A stretch of DNA of 64,000 bases from Qipengyuania proteolytica (lineage in GTDB: Bacteria > Pseudomonadota > Alphaproteobacteria > Sphingomonadales > Sphingomonadaceae): the NCBI RefSeq assembly GCF_019711565.1, contig NZ_JAIGNN010000002.1:186001-250000 (forward strand), in the 5' to 3' direction. The position numbers and the translations under genes are program-made. This document shows positions 15,633-24,590 of this stretch, piece by piece. A model generated the notes under the pieces. That model was given only the letters and a program-made list of their open reading frames with translations. It was not told the origin of the DNA and searched no databases. The number at the start of each line of letters is the position of its first letter. Positions within the stretch are counted from its first letter, which is position 1.

Positions 15633-17132
15633 TTGGCGCCCTCTCTTGAAGGCCTCGACCAGGCCCGGACCGAAATCGCCGCAGGACGGCCCGCGCTCGT
15701 ATGGCGCCAGGTCGTCGCAGACACCGAAACACCGGTCGGCGCGGCACTGAAGCTGTTCGAGGAGGGCCGCGGCGACTTCCTGCTCGAATCGGTCGAGGGC
15801 GGCGAAGTGCGCGGGCGCTACAGCCTGATCGGGCTCGACCCGGACCTCGTGTTTCGCGCGACCGGCAACGAGGCCTCCATCAATCCATATTGGCAGATCG
15901 ACCGTGATGCCTTCGAGCCGTGCGACAAGGGCGCGCTCGATGCCTTGCGCAATTTGGCCGATAGCTGCCGCTGCGCCACTCCCGAGGCCTTGCCCCCCGC
16001 CCTCGCTTGCCTCGTCGGCTATTTCGGCTACGAGACCATAGGCCTTGTCGAGAAGCTGCCCCGCGCGCCGCAGGGCGAGCTCGACCTGCCCGACATGCTG
16101 TTCGTCCGCCCGACAGTCATCCTCGTCGTCGACCGTCTGAGCGACGCGCTGTTCTGCATCGCGCCCGTCTGGCCCGAAGGATCGATCGAGCAGGCCGCCG
16201 AGCGCATCGACGAGGTGCTGCGCAAGCTTGACCGACCGCGAGACCGTGCCAGAAGCGTACCCGCCGAGCTCGCTGAACCGGCTCTGGTCTCCACCATGAA
16301 GCCCGCCGACTACGAAGCGATGGTCCTCAAAGCGAAGGATTACATCTCGGCAGGCGACATCTTCCAGGTGGTGCTCTCGCAGCGCTTCACCACGCCCTTC
16401 ACGCTCCCGCCAATGGCGCTCTATCGCTCGCTGCGTCGGGTAAACCCCTCGCCCTTTCTCTATTTCCTCGACCTGCCGGGCTTCGCTGTGGTCGGCTCGA
16501 GCCCCGAGATCCTCGTGCGCGTGCGCGAGGGCGAAGTGACTATCCGGCCGATCGCCGGAACCCGCCCGCGCGGCGCGACCCAAGCGGAGGATCGGCTCGC
16601 CGAACAATCGCTTCTGTCCGACCCGAAGGAGCGTGCCGAGCACTTGATGCTGCTCGATCTCGGGCGCAACGACGTGGGACGCGTCGCCGAAACCGGCAGC
16701 GTCACCGTCACCGAGAGCTTCACCGTCGAGCGTTATAGCCACGTCATGCATATCGTCAGCAATGTCGTCGGCCGGCTCGCGCAAGGTAGCGACGCGCTCG
16801 ATGCGCTGTTCGCGGGCTTCCCCGCGGGCACCGTCAGCGGTGCGCCCAAGGTCCGCGCCTGCCAGATCATCGCCGAACTCGAACCGGCAACGCGCGGTCC
16901 TTATGCCGGCGGCGTCGGCTATTTCGCGCCCGACGGCTCGGTCGATAGCTGCATTGTCTTGCGCACAGCCGTGGTAAAGGACGGCGTGATGCATGTGCAG
17001 GCAGGTGCCGGCATCGTCGCCGACAGCGATCCCGCCTATGAGCAGCGCGAATGCGAAGCCAAGGCAGGCGCGCTGCTCGCGGCGGCGAAGGAGGCGGTGC
17101 GCCTCGCAAGGGAACCCGGTTTCGGACAATGA
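15633..17132 (+). CDS. trpE: Anthranilate synthase component I
   Basis: A 499-aa chorismate-binding enzyme, the first committed step of tryptophan synthesis, working with the TrpG amidotransferase. The allosteric tryptophan motif LLES is present near residue 50 (DFLLESVEGG). The chorismate-binding core holds GSSPEILVRV, PIAGTRPRG, LLDLGRNDVGRVA and SGAPKVRACQII. The start is a TTG 7 nt after ppiD, preceded by a GAGG-like sequence; no ATG fits the family start. The stop overlaps the next gene in ATGA. No leader peptide or attenuator is apparent in front of it. Confidence 0.96.
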   Translation: MAPSLEGLDQARTEIAAGRPALVWRQVVADTETPVGAALKLFEEGRGDFLLESVEGGEVRGRYSLIGLDPDLVFRATGNEASINPYWQIDRDAFEPCDKGALDALRNLADSCRCATPEALPPALACLVGYFGYETIGLVEKLPRAPQGELDLPDMLFVRPTVILVVDRLSDALFCIAPVWPEGSIEQAAERIDEVLRKLDRPRDRARSVPAELAEPALVSTMKPADYEAMVLKAKDYISAGDIFQVVLSQRFTTPFTLPPMALYRSLRRVNPSPFLYFLDLPGFAVVGSSPEILVRVREGEVTIRPIAGTRPRGATQAEDRLAEQSLLSDPKERAEHLMLLDLGRNDVGRVAETGSVTVTESFTVERYSHVMHIVSNVVGRLAQGSDALDALFAGFPAGTVSGAPKVRACQIIAELEPATRGPYAGGVGYFAPDGSVDSCIVLRTAVVKDGVMHVQAGAGIVADSDPAYEQRECEAKAGALLAAAKEAVRLAREPGFGQ

Positions 17133-17968
17133 GAGCAATCGTCGCCCCCATCCTCCTGCTCGCCCTTGGCGCCTGCGAACAGCAGCCTGCCGGCGAACCG
17201 GTCGCCCGCGCGCGCATCGACGGCAAGGCCGATCCGGCCAATCCGTCCCCAACACCCTCTTCCACAGCGACCGTTGCAAGTTCGGTCGAGAGCGCATGCC
17301 GCTCGATCATCTTCGAAGATGCCTCGCTCACCCACTGCCTCGCCACGCCTTCCCGGCACCGCGTCACGATGGACCTCGGCCCCTCCGGCGAAGCGCCCTA
17401 TCGCAGCCTCACTGCCTTAGCGCGCCAGCGGGGCAGCACGGGGATCGCTTTCGCCATGAACGCCGGCATGTTCGACGACGAAGGCAAGCCGATCGGCTAT
17501 TTCGTCGAAAATTCTGAGCGACTCCAACCGCTCAGCACCAATGACGGTGAGGGCAATTTCCACATGAAGCCTAATGGGGTCTTTTACGGGTCGGGCGGCG
17601 AGTGGAAAGTCCGCACCACGGAAGACTTCCTGGCCAATGTCACGGAGCGCCCTGACTTCGGCACCCAGTCGGGCCCGATGCTGGTGATCAACGGGAAGCT
17701 GCATCCCGAGATCACGCAAGATGGGCCTTCGCGCCTGGTCCGGAATGCGGTAGGTGTCGACGAGCAGGGGCGCGCCCACTTCGTCATCTCGAACGCACCG
17801 GTCTCCTTCGGCAAGCTCGCCCGCTTCTATCGCGACGAGCTGAAAGTGAAGAACGCGCTCTACCTCGACGGCAATGTGTCCCAGCTCTGGAACCCGGCCA
17901 CCGACCGGCTCGACACCGGCGCACCGATCGGCCCGATCGTCGTGGTCGAGAGGAAAGGCAGCGAATGA
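17129..17968 (+). CDS. Phosphodiester glycosidase (NAGPA-domain) lipoprotein
   Basis: A 279-aa exported protein. The signal peptide ends in a lipobox LGAC, with the lipidated Cys at residue 15, followed by a Pro/Ser/Thr linker. The NAGPA/phosphodiester-glycosidase domain carries AFAMNAGMF, GYFVENSERL, NGVFYG, TQSGPMLVINGKLHP and LYLDGNVSQLW. Family members cleave sugar-phosphodiester bonds, such as the uncovering enzyme in animals. In bacteria they are implicated in envelope or teichoic-type polymers, but the substrate here is unknown. Translational overlaps of 4 nt on both sides (trpE and pip) place an envelope enzyme inside a tryptophan operon, which is odd. Confidence 0.85.
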   Translation: MRAIVAPILLLALGACEQQPAGEPVARARIDGKADPANPSPTPSSTATVASSVESACRSIIFEDASLTHCLATPSRHRVTMDLGPSGEAPYRSLTALARQRGSTGIAFAMNAGMFDDEGKPIGYFVENSERLQPLSTNDGEGNFHMKPNGVFYGSGGEWKVRTTEDFLANVTERPDFGTQSGPMLVINGKLHPEITQDGPSRLVRNAVGVDEQGRAHFVISNAPVSFGKLARFYRDELKVKNALYLDGNVSQLWNPATDRLDTGAPIGPIVVVERKGSE

Positions 17969-18927
17969 CCGAGAACCGCCGCACGCTCTACCCTGAGATC
18001 GAACCCTACGACACCGGCATGCTCGATGTCGGCGACGGTCATACGATCTACTGGGAGCGCGTCGGCACGCCGGGCGGCAAGCCGGCGGTCTTCCTCCACG
18101 GCGGCCCCGGCGCGGGCTGCAGCCCGGGCCAGCGACGCCAGTTCGATCCGGCGCTCTATGACGTCCTGCTGTTCGACCAGCGCGGCTGCGGTCGCTCGAC
18201 GCCCTTCGCCAGCCTCGATCACAACACGACGTGGGACATCGTTGGCGACATGGAGCGTTTGCGCGAAATGTGCGGGCACGAAAAATGGCTCGTATTCGGC
18301 GGCAGCTGGGGCTCGACGCTCGCGCTGTCCTATGCCCAGACCCATCCCGACCGCGTGACCGAACTGGTGCTGCGCGGCATCTTCCTGAGCCGCCAGAGCG
18401 AGCTCGACTGGCTGTGCTCCTATGGCGCGAGCGAACTCTACCCCGAAGAATGGGACCGCTTCGTCGATCACGTGCCCAAAGACCGACAGGACGATCTTAT
18501 CGAGGCCTATCGCGACCTGCTCGACGATCCCGATCCCGAGGTTCGCAAGGCCGCCGCCAGCGCCTGGAACCGCTGGGAGGGCGTCACCGTCACGCTGCTG
18601 CCGGAAGAGGACACCATCAACAACATGGCCGATGGCGAGAACGCCGTCGCCACCGCGCGGATCGAGAACCACTACTTCCGCAACGGCTGCTTCCTCGACG
18701 AGGGCCAGCTGCTGGAGAACGCGCACAAGCTGGCCGGCATCCCTGGCGTGATCGTCCAGGGCCGCCACGACTGCTGCACCCCGCCCCGCTCGGCCTGGGA
18801 CCTGAAGCAGGTGTGGCCCGAAGTCGAACTGCAGATCGTCTCCGATGGCGGCCACCTGTACACCGAGCCGGGCATCACCGACGGGCTGGTGCGGGCGAGT
18901 GACAGGTTCGCGGGGAAGTCGGCGTAA
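17965..18927 (+). CDS. pip: Proline iminopeptidase
   Basis: A 320-aa cytoplasmic alpha/beta hydrolase of the S33 family that removes N-terminal proline from peptides. HGGPGAG (residues 45-51) forms the oxyanion hole. The nucleophile is S114 in GGSWGS. DQRGCGRS precedes it, as in Neisseria and Xanthomonas Pip. The His is in DGGHLYTEP, and the acid lies in GRHDCCTPP. The helical cap has the W-x-x-WE signature region (WNRWEGVTV). ATGA overlap with the preceding lipoprotein gene. Only a 59-nt gap separates it from trpG, so it is likely within the trp transcript. Confidence 0.95.
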   Translation: MTENRRTLYPEIEPYDTGMLDVGDGHTIYWERVGTPGGKPAVFLHGGPGAGCSPGQRRQFDPALYDVLLFDQRGCGRSTPFASLDHNTTWDIVGDMERLREMCGHEKWLVFGGSWGSTLALSYAQTHPDRVTELVLRGIFLSRQSELDWLCSYGASELYPEEWDRFVDHVPKDRQDDLIEAYRDLLDDPDPEVRKAAASAWNRWEGVTVTLLPEEDTINNMADGENAVATARIENHYFRNGCFLDEGQLLENAHKLAGIPGVIVQGRHDCCTPPRSAWDLKQVWPEVELQIVSDGGHLYTEPGITDGLVRASDRFAGKSA

Positions 18928-18986
18928 CCTCGCACCGAGCTGAACTTGCTTGAATGGAGAGCCGCGTGCGGCCATTGACGCCACAA

Positions 18987-19601
18987 ATGACCGACAGCCG
19001 ATCCATCCTAGTCATCGACAATTACGACAGCTTCACCTTCAACCTTGTCCATTACCTGATGGAGCTGGGCGCAGGTGTGGAGGTGGTGCGCAATGACGCC
19101 ATTTCGGCAGGGCAGGCGATTTCCAGCGGCGCGGCGGGCTTCCTGATCTCGCCCGGTCCCTGCACGCCGAACGAGGCTGGCGTCAGTCTCGATCTCGTGG
19201 CGGCCTGCGCTGACGCGGGCAAGCCGCTGCTTGGCGTATGCCTCGGCCACCAGTCGATCGGGCAGCACTTTGGCGGCAAGGTCGTGCGCGGCGGTCTGAT
19301 GCATGGCAAGACATCACCCGTGACGCACGACGGCAGCGGCGTGTTCGCCGGCGTGCCGTCACCCTTTACGGCCACGCGCTATCACTCGCTGATCGTCGAG
19401 GACATTCCAGAGGAACTGGTCGTCAACGCCACCAGCGAGACGCCCGGCCTCGACGGCAGCAGCGTGATGGGTTTCCGCCACCGCGATCTGCCGATCCACG
19501 GCGTCCAGTTCCACCCGGAGAGTATCGCGACCGAACACGGTCACGCGCTGCTCGCCAACTTCCTGAGCCTGTGCGGGATCGAAGCGAAGGTCCCGGCATG
19601 A
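18987..19601 (+). CDS. trpG: Anthranilate synthase component II (glutamine amidotransferase)
   Basis: A 204-aa class I amidotransferase that supplies ammonia to TrpE. The nucleophile is C85 in [10 protein letters not shown], and the His-Glu pair is in [31 protein letters not shown] is the canonical N-terminal strand. ATG 18987 is preferred; an in-frame ATG at 18954 would add 11 residues, and neither has a strong Shine-Dalgarno. The protein may also serve para-aminobenzoate synthesis, as dual-use PabA/TrpG proteins do. The stop overlaps trpD in ATGA. Confidence 0.95.
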   Translation: MTDSRSILVIDNYDSFTFNLVHYLMELGAGVEVVRNDAISAGQAISSGAAGFLISPGPCTPNEAGVSLDLVAACADAGKPLLGVCLGHQSIGQHFGGKVVRGGLMHGKTSPVTHDGSGVFAGVPSPFTATRYHSLIVEDIPEELVVNATSETPGLDGSSVMGFRHRDLPIHGVQFHPESIATEHGHALLANFLSLCGIEAKVPA

Positions 19602-20590
19602 AACACCTGCCGCTCGCCGTCCCGCACATGAGTGAAGCCGAGGCCGAGGAGGTGTTCGGCTGGATCCTCGACGGCGATGCCAGCGACGAGGAGATCGCTC
19701 GCTTCCTCCTCGCCATGACCGAGCGCAGCGAGACGGCGGACGAGATCGCCGGTGCGGCGCGGGCCTTGAGGGCGCGCTATATCCCGGTCACCGGGCCGGA
19801 AAATGCGATCGACGTCTGCGGCACCGGGGGCGACGGGCACCACACGCTCAACGTCTCGACAGCAGTCGGCTTGGTGGTTGCCTCCTGCGGCGTGCCCGTG
19901 GCGCGCCATGGAAACCGGGCGATTTCCTCGCTTTCGGGTGTAGCCGACACGCTTGAAGTACTAGGGCTAGACATGGCGGCAGCCGGACGAACGGCGGAAA
20001 AGACGCTGGCCGAACTCGGCATCTGCTTCCTTTTCGCGCCCAACCATCATCCGGCGATGGTGCGCATCCAGCCCATTCGCAAGCAACTCGGCCGAAGGAC
20101 GATTTTCAACCTGATGGGGCCGCTGTCGAATCCGGTCGGGATAAAGCGCCAGCTGATCGGCATCGCGCGCCCGGGTTACGTCTCGATCTACGGCGATGCG
20201 ACCGCGCGCCTCGGCACCGAGCGGACCTTCATCGTCTCGGGCGACGAGGGGCTCGACGAGCTGAGCCTGGCCGGTGGCAACGAGATGGCCGATGTCACCG
20301 GGCACGAATTCGCGATGAAGCGCGTCGATGCGACGATGGCGGGGTTGGAGCACGCTCCGCTGGAGGCGATCCGCGGCGGCGACCCTGCGCACAATGCCAA
20401 GGCCCTCGCCGCGCTGCTGGACGGCGAGCAGGGTGCCTATCGCGAGACGGTGAAGTTCAATTCCGCCGCCGCGCTGATGGTCGCCGGTCGCACCGACGAC
20501 TGGATCGAGGGCGCCGCGATGGCCGCAGAAGCCCTCGACTCCGGCGCGACGAAGACGCTGCTGCAGCGCTGGATCGAGATGGCCAAGTGA
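19598..20590 (+). CDS. trpD: Anthranilate phosphoribosyltransferase
   Basis: A 330-aa enzyme that transfers phosphoribose from PRPP to anthranilate. The PRPP-binding glycine-rich motif DVCGTGGDG is near residue 70. KHGNR-type sequence appears as [10 protein letters not shown], and the anthranilate region includes [16 protein letters not shown] and GPLSNPVG. Length and domain layout (small helical N-domain, large alpha/beta domain) match the family. ATG 19598 overlaps the trpG stop. A 91-nt gap with a palindromic repeat pair separates it from trpC. Confidence 0.97.
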   Translation: MKHLPLAVPHMSEAEAEEVFGWILDGDASDEEIARFLLAMTERSETADEIAGAARALRARYIPVTGPENAIDVCGTGGDGHHTLNVSTAVGLVVASCGVPVARHGNRAISSLSGVADTLEVLGLDMAAAGRTAEKTLAELGICFLFAPNHHPAMVRIQPIRKQLGRRTIFNLMGPLSNPVGIKRQLIGIARPGYVSIYGDATARLGTERTFIVSGDEGLDELSLAGGNEMADVTGHEFAMKRVDATMAGLEHAPLEAIRGGDPAHNAKALAALLDGEQGAYRETVKFNSAAALMVAGRTDDWIEGAAMAAEALDSGATKTLLQRWIEMAK

Positions 20591-20604
20591 TGCCGCACCC
20601 CACC

Positions 20605-20673
20605 CCGTTTGTGTCGAGCGAAGTCGAGACACTCCAGCGCAACCGCCTCTCGACTGCGCTTCAGGCGAACGGA
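20605..20673. repeat. Inverted pair of REP-like extragenic palindromes
   Basis: 20605-20632 (CCGTTTGTGTCGAGCGAAG, then TCGAGACAC) is imperfectly palindromic around GTGTC/GACAC. 20643-20673 is a diverged inverted copy: its reverse complement begins TCCGTTCGCCTGAAGCGCAG and continues TCGAGAGG. Both share CCGTTYG followed by an AGTCGAGA core. Head-to-head REP pairs between operon genes are a known bacterial arrangement. Comparable copies elsewhere in the genome cannot be seen from this window. Confidence 0.6.
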
Positions 20674-20681
20674 GCGATGCC

Positions 20682-21467
20682 ATGAACAAGCTGGTCGAAA
20701 TCTGCGACACCAAGCGGGAGGAAGTCGCCGCCCGCAAGGCCGCAGCCACCCTCGCCGAGCTCGAGGCCGCGGCTCGCGCACAGTCGGCTCCGCGCGGGTT
20801 TCGCAAGGCGCTCGAAGCGGCCCAGAAGGACGGATTCGGACTGATCGCCGAAGTCAAGAAGGCCTCGCCTTCCAAGGGCCTGATCCGCGCCGACTTCCAG
20901 CCTGCCGCGCATGCGCGCGACTACGAGGCCGGGGGCGCCGCCTGCCTTTCGGTGCTCACCGATGCGCCCTATTTCCAGGGCCACGAAGACTATCTCGTCG
21001 AGGCCCGAGGAGCCTGTGCCCTGCCGGTCCTGCGCAAGGATTTCATGGTCGATCCCTGGCAGGTCGCCGAGGCGCGCGCGATGGGCGCGGATGCGATTTT
21101 GATCATCGTCGCGGCACTGGAAGATGCGCTGATGGCCGACATCGAGGCGGCAGCGATCGAGCACGGCATGGATGTCCTCGTCGAGGTCCATGACGAAAGC
21201 GAAATGGACCGTGCCTCGCGCCTGCGCTCACGCCTGATCGGCGTGAACAATCGCGACCTCAGGACCTTCGTCACCGACCTTGCGACGACCGAACGACTCG
21301 CCCCGCTCGCACCCGACGGCACCTTGCTCATCGGCGAAAGCGGCATTGCGACGCATGCCGATTGCGAGCGGCTGTCCCGCCCCGGCGTGCGCAGCTTTCT
21401 CGTGGGCGAAAGCCTTATGCGGCAGGACGACATAGTTGCCGCAACGCGCAGCCTGCTGGGCCGCTGA
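20682..21467 (+). CDS. trpC: Indole-3-glycerol phosphate synthase
   Basis: A 261-aa monofunctional (beta/alpha)8 enzyme that closes the indole ring. Key sites are visible: the catalytic Lys in [11 protein letters not shown], the Glu and Lys in [14 protein letters not shown], the Asn in [12 protein letters not shown] and the Glu-Ser in LLIGESGI. The N-terminal helical extension carries the [10 protein letters not shown] pattern typical of the family. It is not fused to TrpF. In many sphingomonads moaC and moeA follow trpC before lexA; here lexA comes next. Confidence 0.97.
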   Translation: MNKLVEICDTKREEVAARKAAATLAELEAAARAQSAPRGFRKALEAAQKDGFGLIAEVKKASPSKGLIRADFQPAAHARDYEAGGAACLSVLTDAPYFQGHEDYLVEARGACALPVLRKDFMVDPWQVAEARAMGADAILIIVAALEDALMADIEAAAIEHGMDVLVEVHDESEMDRASRLRSRLIGVNNRDLRTFVTDLATTERLAPLAPDGTLLIGESGIATHADCERLSRPGVRSFLVGESLMRQDDIVAATRSLLGR

Positions 21468-21479
21468 CGGAGCAAAGCG

Positions 21480-21502
21480 GGAACGCCTGTTCCGTCCGTT
21501 TT
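21480..21502 (+). terminator. Weak intrinsic terminator candidate after trpC
   Basis: GGAAC (21480-21484), loop GCCT and GTTCC (21489-21493) are followed by GTCCGTTTT. The stem is short and the T-tract is four bases, so termination would be partial. Confidence 0.4.
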
Positions 21503-21523
21503 GGCGGGAAACCCTCGCAAATG

Positions 21524-21552
21524 CTTGACTTGCCGAATCGGGTTGCCTACTT
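21524..21552 (+). promoter_or_regulatory. lexA promoter
   Basis: CTTGAC at 21524-21529, a 17-nt spacer and CTACTT at 21547-21552 match the alphaproteobacterial sigma-70 pattern. The LexA box begins at the next base, so bound LexA would block initiation. Confidence 0.6.
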
Positions 21553-21567
21553 GTTCCACATTCGTTC
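21553..21567 (+). promoter_or_regulatory. LexA (SOS) box upstream of lexA
   Basis: GTTC (21553-21556), seven bases and GTTC (21564-21567) form the exact alphaproteobacterial LexA operator GTTC-N7-GTTC. The second GTTC also starts an inverted repeat GTTCACA-N4-TGTGAAC (21564-21581). Autoregulation of lexA is expected. Confidence 0.88.
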
Positions 21568-21604
21568 ACAGGGTTGTGAACAGGCGACACGGGAGTTCGC
21601 AGAC

Positions 21605-22303
21605 ATGCTGACCGCCAAGCAGCACGAGTTGATCCGCTTCATCCAGCAGCGCCTGGAAGAGACCGGAATTTCGCCCAGCTTCGAAGAGATGAAGGAGGCG
21701 CTCGACCTCAAGAGCAAGTCCGGCGTGCATCGCCTGATTTCGGCGCTGGAGGAGCGCGGCTTCATCCGCCGCCTGCCGAACCGCGCGCGCGCGCTCGAGG
21801 TAGTCAAGCTGCCCGAAGATGCGGTGACCAGCGGGGGTCGGGCACGCGCTGCCAATGACGTCGGCGCGACCATGGCCGCAGCTGTTACCGCCAAGGCCGT
21901 CGCGCCGGAGCCGGCAAACGATATCATCGATGTCCCGCTCCATGGGCGTATTGCAGCCGGTGCCCCGATCGAGGCGATCGAGGGCCAGTCCAGCATGCCC
22001 GTCCCTGCCGCTCTGCTGGGCCCGGGGGAGCACTATGCGCTCGAGGTATCGGGAGATTCGATGATCGAAGCGGGCATCTTCGATGGCGATTTTGCCTTGG
22101 TTCGCCGTGCCGACACGGCCCGAGACGGGGAAATCGTGGTCGCGCTGGTCGATGACGAGGAAGCGACGCTCAAATACCTGCACCGGGAGGCAGGGCGAAT
22201 TCGCCTGGACCCGGCGAACGGCAGCTACGAACCGCAGGTCTATGATGCCCACCGCGTCAAGGTCCAAGGCAAGCTTGCCGGGCTCCTGCGGCGTTACCAC
22301 TGA
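21605..22303 (+). CDS. lexA: LexA repressor
   Basis: A 232-aa SOS repressor. The winged-helix DNA-binding domain spans residues 1-65 ([41 protein letters not shown]). The self-cleavage site is A118-G119 in RIAAGAP. The serine-lysine dyad is S152 in SGDSMIEAG and K190 in EATLKYL. A linker of about 35 residues, rich in Ala, lies between the domains, longer than in E. coli, as is normal for alphaproteobacteria. ATG 21605 is preceded by GGGAG. The operator lies 38-52 nt upstream. Confidence 0.97.
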   Translation: MLTAKQHELIRFIQQRLEETGISPSFEEMKEALDLKSKSGVHRLISALEERGFIRRLPNRARALEVVKLPEDAVTSGGRARAANDVGATMAAAVTAKAVAPEPANDIIDVPLHGRIAAGAPIEAIEGQSSMPVPAALLGPGEHYALEVSGDSMIEAGIFDGDFALVRRADTARDGEIVVALVDDEEATLKYLHREAGRIRLDPANGSYEPQVYDAHRVKVQGKLAGLLRRYH

Positions 22304-22378
22304 GTTCGGACCGAATGCAAAGGGGGCCGGCCCCGAGGCTGTGCCTCCTTGCTTTTGCGCGGCTTCAGCTGGACTGGC

Positions 22379-24562
22379 CTAGCGGATGGCTGGACTCCAC
22401 CATCCGTGTTCGCCCTGACCGTCGGCAACGGTATCGATCCTCCCGGTCCTCAGGTAAATCGCCGTCCCGCCTGCTTGCTCGAGGAAGCGCCGATCTGCTT
22501 TCAACCAGAGCGGGCGGCAGGCGCGCGGAAGGAAACGGTCCGCAATAACGATATCACTTCGCTCGCAAGCCGCGGCGAGCGACCTTTCCTCGATCAGATT
22601 TCGACTACGAGCAACCAGCACGCTCCAGGCGCGTCCTCCGCGATCAAGCGTGACGGTACAGAAATCCGGACTGCACCGTGCCCCCGGCCACTTCGCCAGC
22701 GGGACCGGTTCGCCCTCGAGCGCGGCCACTTCGCGCAGGTTGTCCTGCGCATAGCTCCCGTCGCTGTCACGTAGGACAAGCAGCCTGTGGCCCTCCCCTG
22801 CGATGCCGACGTCGCGGCCGTCGCGTGTGATCACGATATCGGGCGCCAGTGTGCCTACCATCCAGAGCGCTGCAGCGAACGCCGGGAGCAATCCCCATAG
22901 CCTCGCCCTGCCATGCCATAGAGCCAGCCACACCGCCCCTACGAGAAACAGCATAAGCGCCGCCATGGGGATCTTGGGTGCCAGCTTCACCGCCCCCGGC
23001 TGATCGGAAACAATGTGCGCGATGGCCAGCAGGAGTTCGAGGGATCGCCCGACCAGCCACCAAGCCGGAGCGCCCAGCCCGACGATGTCCAGCGCAAGGG
23101 CGACGGCGACGAGCGGCATCGAGACGAAGGTCACGAGGGGAATGGCAAAAAGGTTGGCAAACGCGCCGTAAACGCCCGCACGATGGAAGTGGAACAGCAC
23201 GATCGGCATGAGCGCGATCTCGATGATAAATCCGGTCACGAACAGCATGAGAACCCTGCGCCCGAGCCGGCGCACGCCCGAGCCTTCGGTCGGCGTCAGG
23301 AATTCGCGCACGGGCTTTGCATTGTGGAGTGCGACGATCGCCAGAACTGCCGCAAAACTCATCTGGAAGCTCGGTCCGACGAGCGATTCCGGCCACAGCA
23401 AGAGTACCGCCATTGCGGCAACAGCCACCATTCTCATCGAGAGCGGTTCTCTCCCGAGGGCCAGCGCCAGCAGGACCAGCACCGCCCCGAGACAACTGCG
23501 TACCGTCGGCACCTCGGCACCCGTCAACATAGTATACGCGATGCCCGCCAGCGCCGCGGTAGCTGCGGCCAATAGGGGTAAACGCACACGGAGGGTCAGC
23601 CACGGCCACAGCGCAAGCAGCTTGAGAGTCAGGATATAGGTCGCAGCGATGATCGCGCTCACATGCAGGCCGCTGATCGAAAGCAGGTGCGTCAGTCCAG
23701 CATCCCGCATGGCTTCCTCGTCGGCCTCCGCGATAGCGCCTCTGTCGCCGCTCGCCAGTGTGGCGGCGATCGCGCCTGGTGCACCGTCAAGCTGTCCGCG
23801 AACATGGGCCGACAATTTCCGCTGAACCCCAGCGATAATTCCGTCCGCACCCAGAGGTGCCTCCACAATTTCGACTGCTCCGGCGATCGAGCCGGTTGCT
23901 GCGAGCCCGTCGAACCAGGCTCTGCGCGCAAAGTCGTAAGCGCCGGGCACGATCGGCGGGGATGGCGGCATCAGGCGGGCCGAGAGCCGCACCCTCGCCC
24001 CTTCCCTGAGCGCCGGATCATCCTGCTCCAGCGGCACGTTGACCCGATAGGCGCGCGCAGTCCCGCTCACGGCATCCCTTGCCGCCAGGACGAGCCGTAT
24101 CCGGTCGTCGGCCGGCTGCTCTTCCCGTTCCAGGATCCGCCCGTCGATGCGCTCGAACATAGGCCGCTCGATAGGCTCCGCACCGATCATCGCAGACCGC
24201 GCCCAGACGAGGGCAATCCCCGCCGCGACGGCCAGCGCCACCGCTATGATCGCAAGCATCAGATGCGCTCGCTCCTCCCGGTCGCGCCACAAGGCGAGGC
24301 TTCCGACCGCCGTGAGGATCAGCGCACCGATGGTCCCGAGCCATTGCCAAGCCGTATCGAGCAAGAACCACAGGCCGATTCCGGACGCAAAGGCGACGAC
24401 GAGCCATGGACCGCGATCGAACCCTGAACGCGCGAGAAATACCTCGCAGACTTCCGCAAATCTGGACAACTGGCCGCGCATGCGCCAAGGGCGCGGCACA
24501 ATATCCGCGGACGCGTCGTCCGCTCCCCCCATAGGTACCAAGGGCGTCCCGCGCGTCGCCAT
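22379..24562 (-). CDS. comEC: ComEC/Rec2-type DNA uptake channel protein
   Basis: A polytopic protein of about 727 aa. An N-terminal membrane region and a soluble OB-like DUF4131 segment are followed by the competence domain with its hallmark [14 protein letters not shown] and repeated membrane helices. The C-terminal region of about 140 residues resembles a shortened ComEC nuclease-like domain. It lacks any HxHxDH metal motif, so it should not be an active beta-lactamase-fold nuclease. The start is uncertain: ATG 24562 is used, ATG 24532 is also possible, and neither has a clear Shine-Dalgarno. Divergent from gltX with only 28 nt between them. The trpC-lexA-comEC-gltX order is conserved in sphingomonads. 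Confidence 0.88.
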   Translation of the reverse strand: MATRGTPLVPMGGADDASADIVPRPWRMRGQLSRFAEVCEVFLARSGFDRGPWLVVAFASGIGLWFLLDTAWQWLGTIGALILTAVGSLALWRDREERAHLMLAIIAVALAVAAGIALVWARSAMIGAEPIERPMFERIDGRILEREEQPADDRIRLVLAARDAVSGTARAYRVNVPLEQDDPALREGARVRLSARLMPPSPPIVPGAYDFARRAWFDGLAATGSIAGAVEIVEAPLGADGIIAGVQRKLSAHVRGQLDGAPGAIAATLASGDRGAIAEADEEAMRDAGLTHLLSISGLHVSAIIAATYILTLKLLALWPWLTLRVRLPLLAAATAALAGIAYTMLTGAEVPTVRSCLGAVLVLLALALGREPLSMRMVAVAAMAVLLLWPESLVGPSFQMSFAAVLAIVALHNAKPVREFLTPTEGSGVRRLGRRVLMLFVTGFIIEIALMPIVLFHFHRAGVYGAFANLFAIPLVTFVSMPLVAVALALDIVGLGAPAWWLVGRSLELLLAIAHIVSDQPGAVKLAPKIPMAALMLFLVGAVWLALWHGRARLWGLLPAFAAALWMVGTLAPDIVITRDGRDVGIAGEGHRLLVLRDSDGSYAQDNLREVAALEGEPVPLAKWPGARCSPDFCTVTLDRGGRAWSVLVARSRNLIEERSLAAACERSDIVIADRFLPRACRPLWLKADRRFLEQAGGTAIYLRTGRIDTVADGQGEHGWWSPAIR

Positions 24563-24590
24563 GCAAGTGTTTGAAAGGAAGCGAGAGACA

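Noticed and set aside
15600..15640. A trp leader peptide with attenuator before trpE
   Set aside because: trpE starts 7 nt after ppiD, so no room exists for a leader. No Trp-codon cluster or terminator/antiterminator pair is visible.
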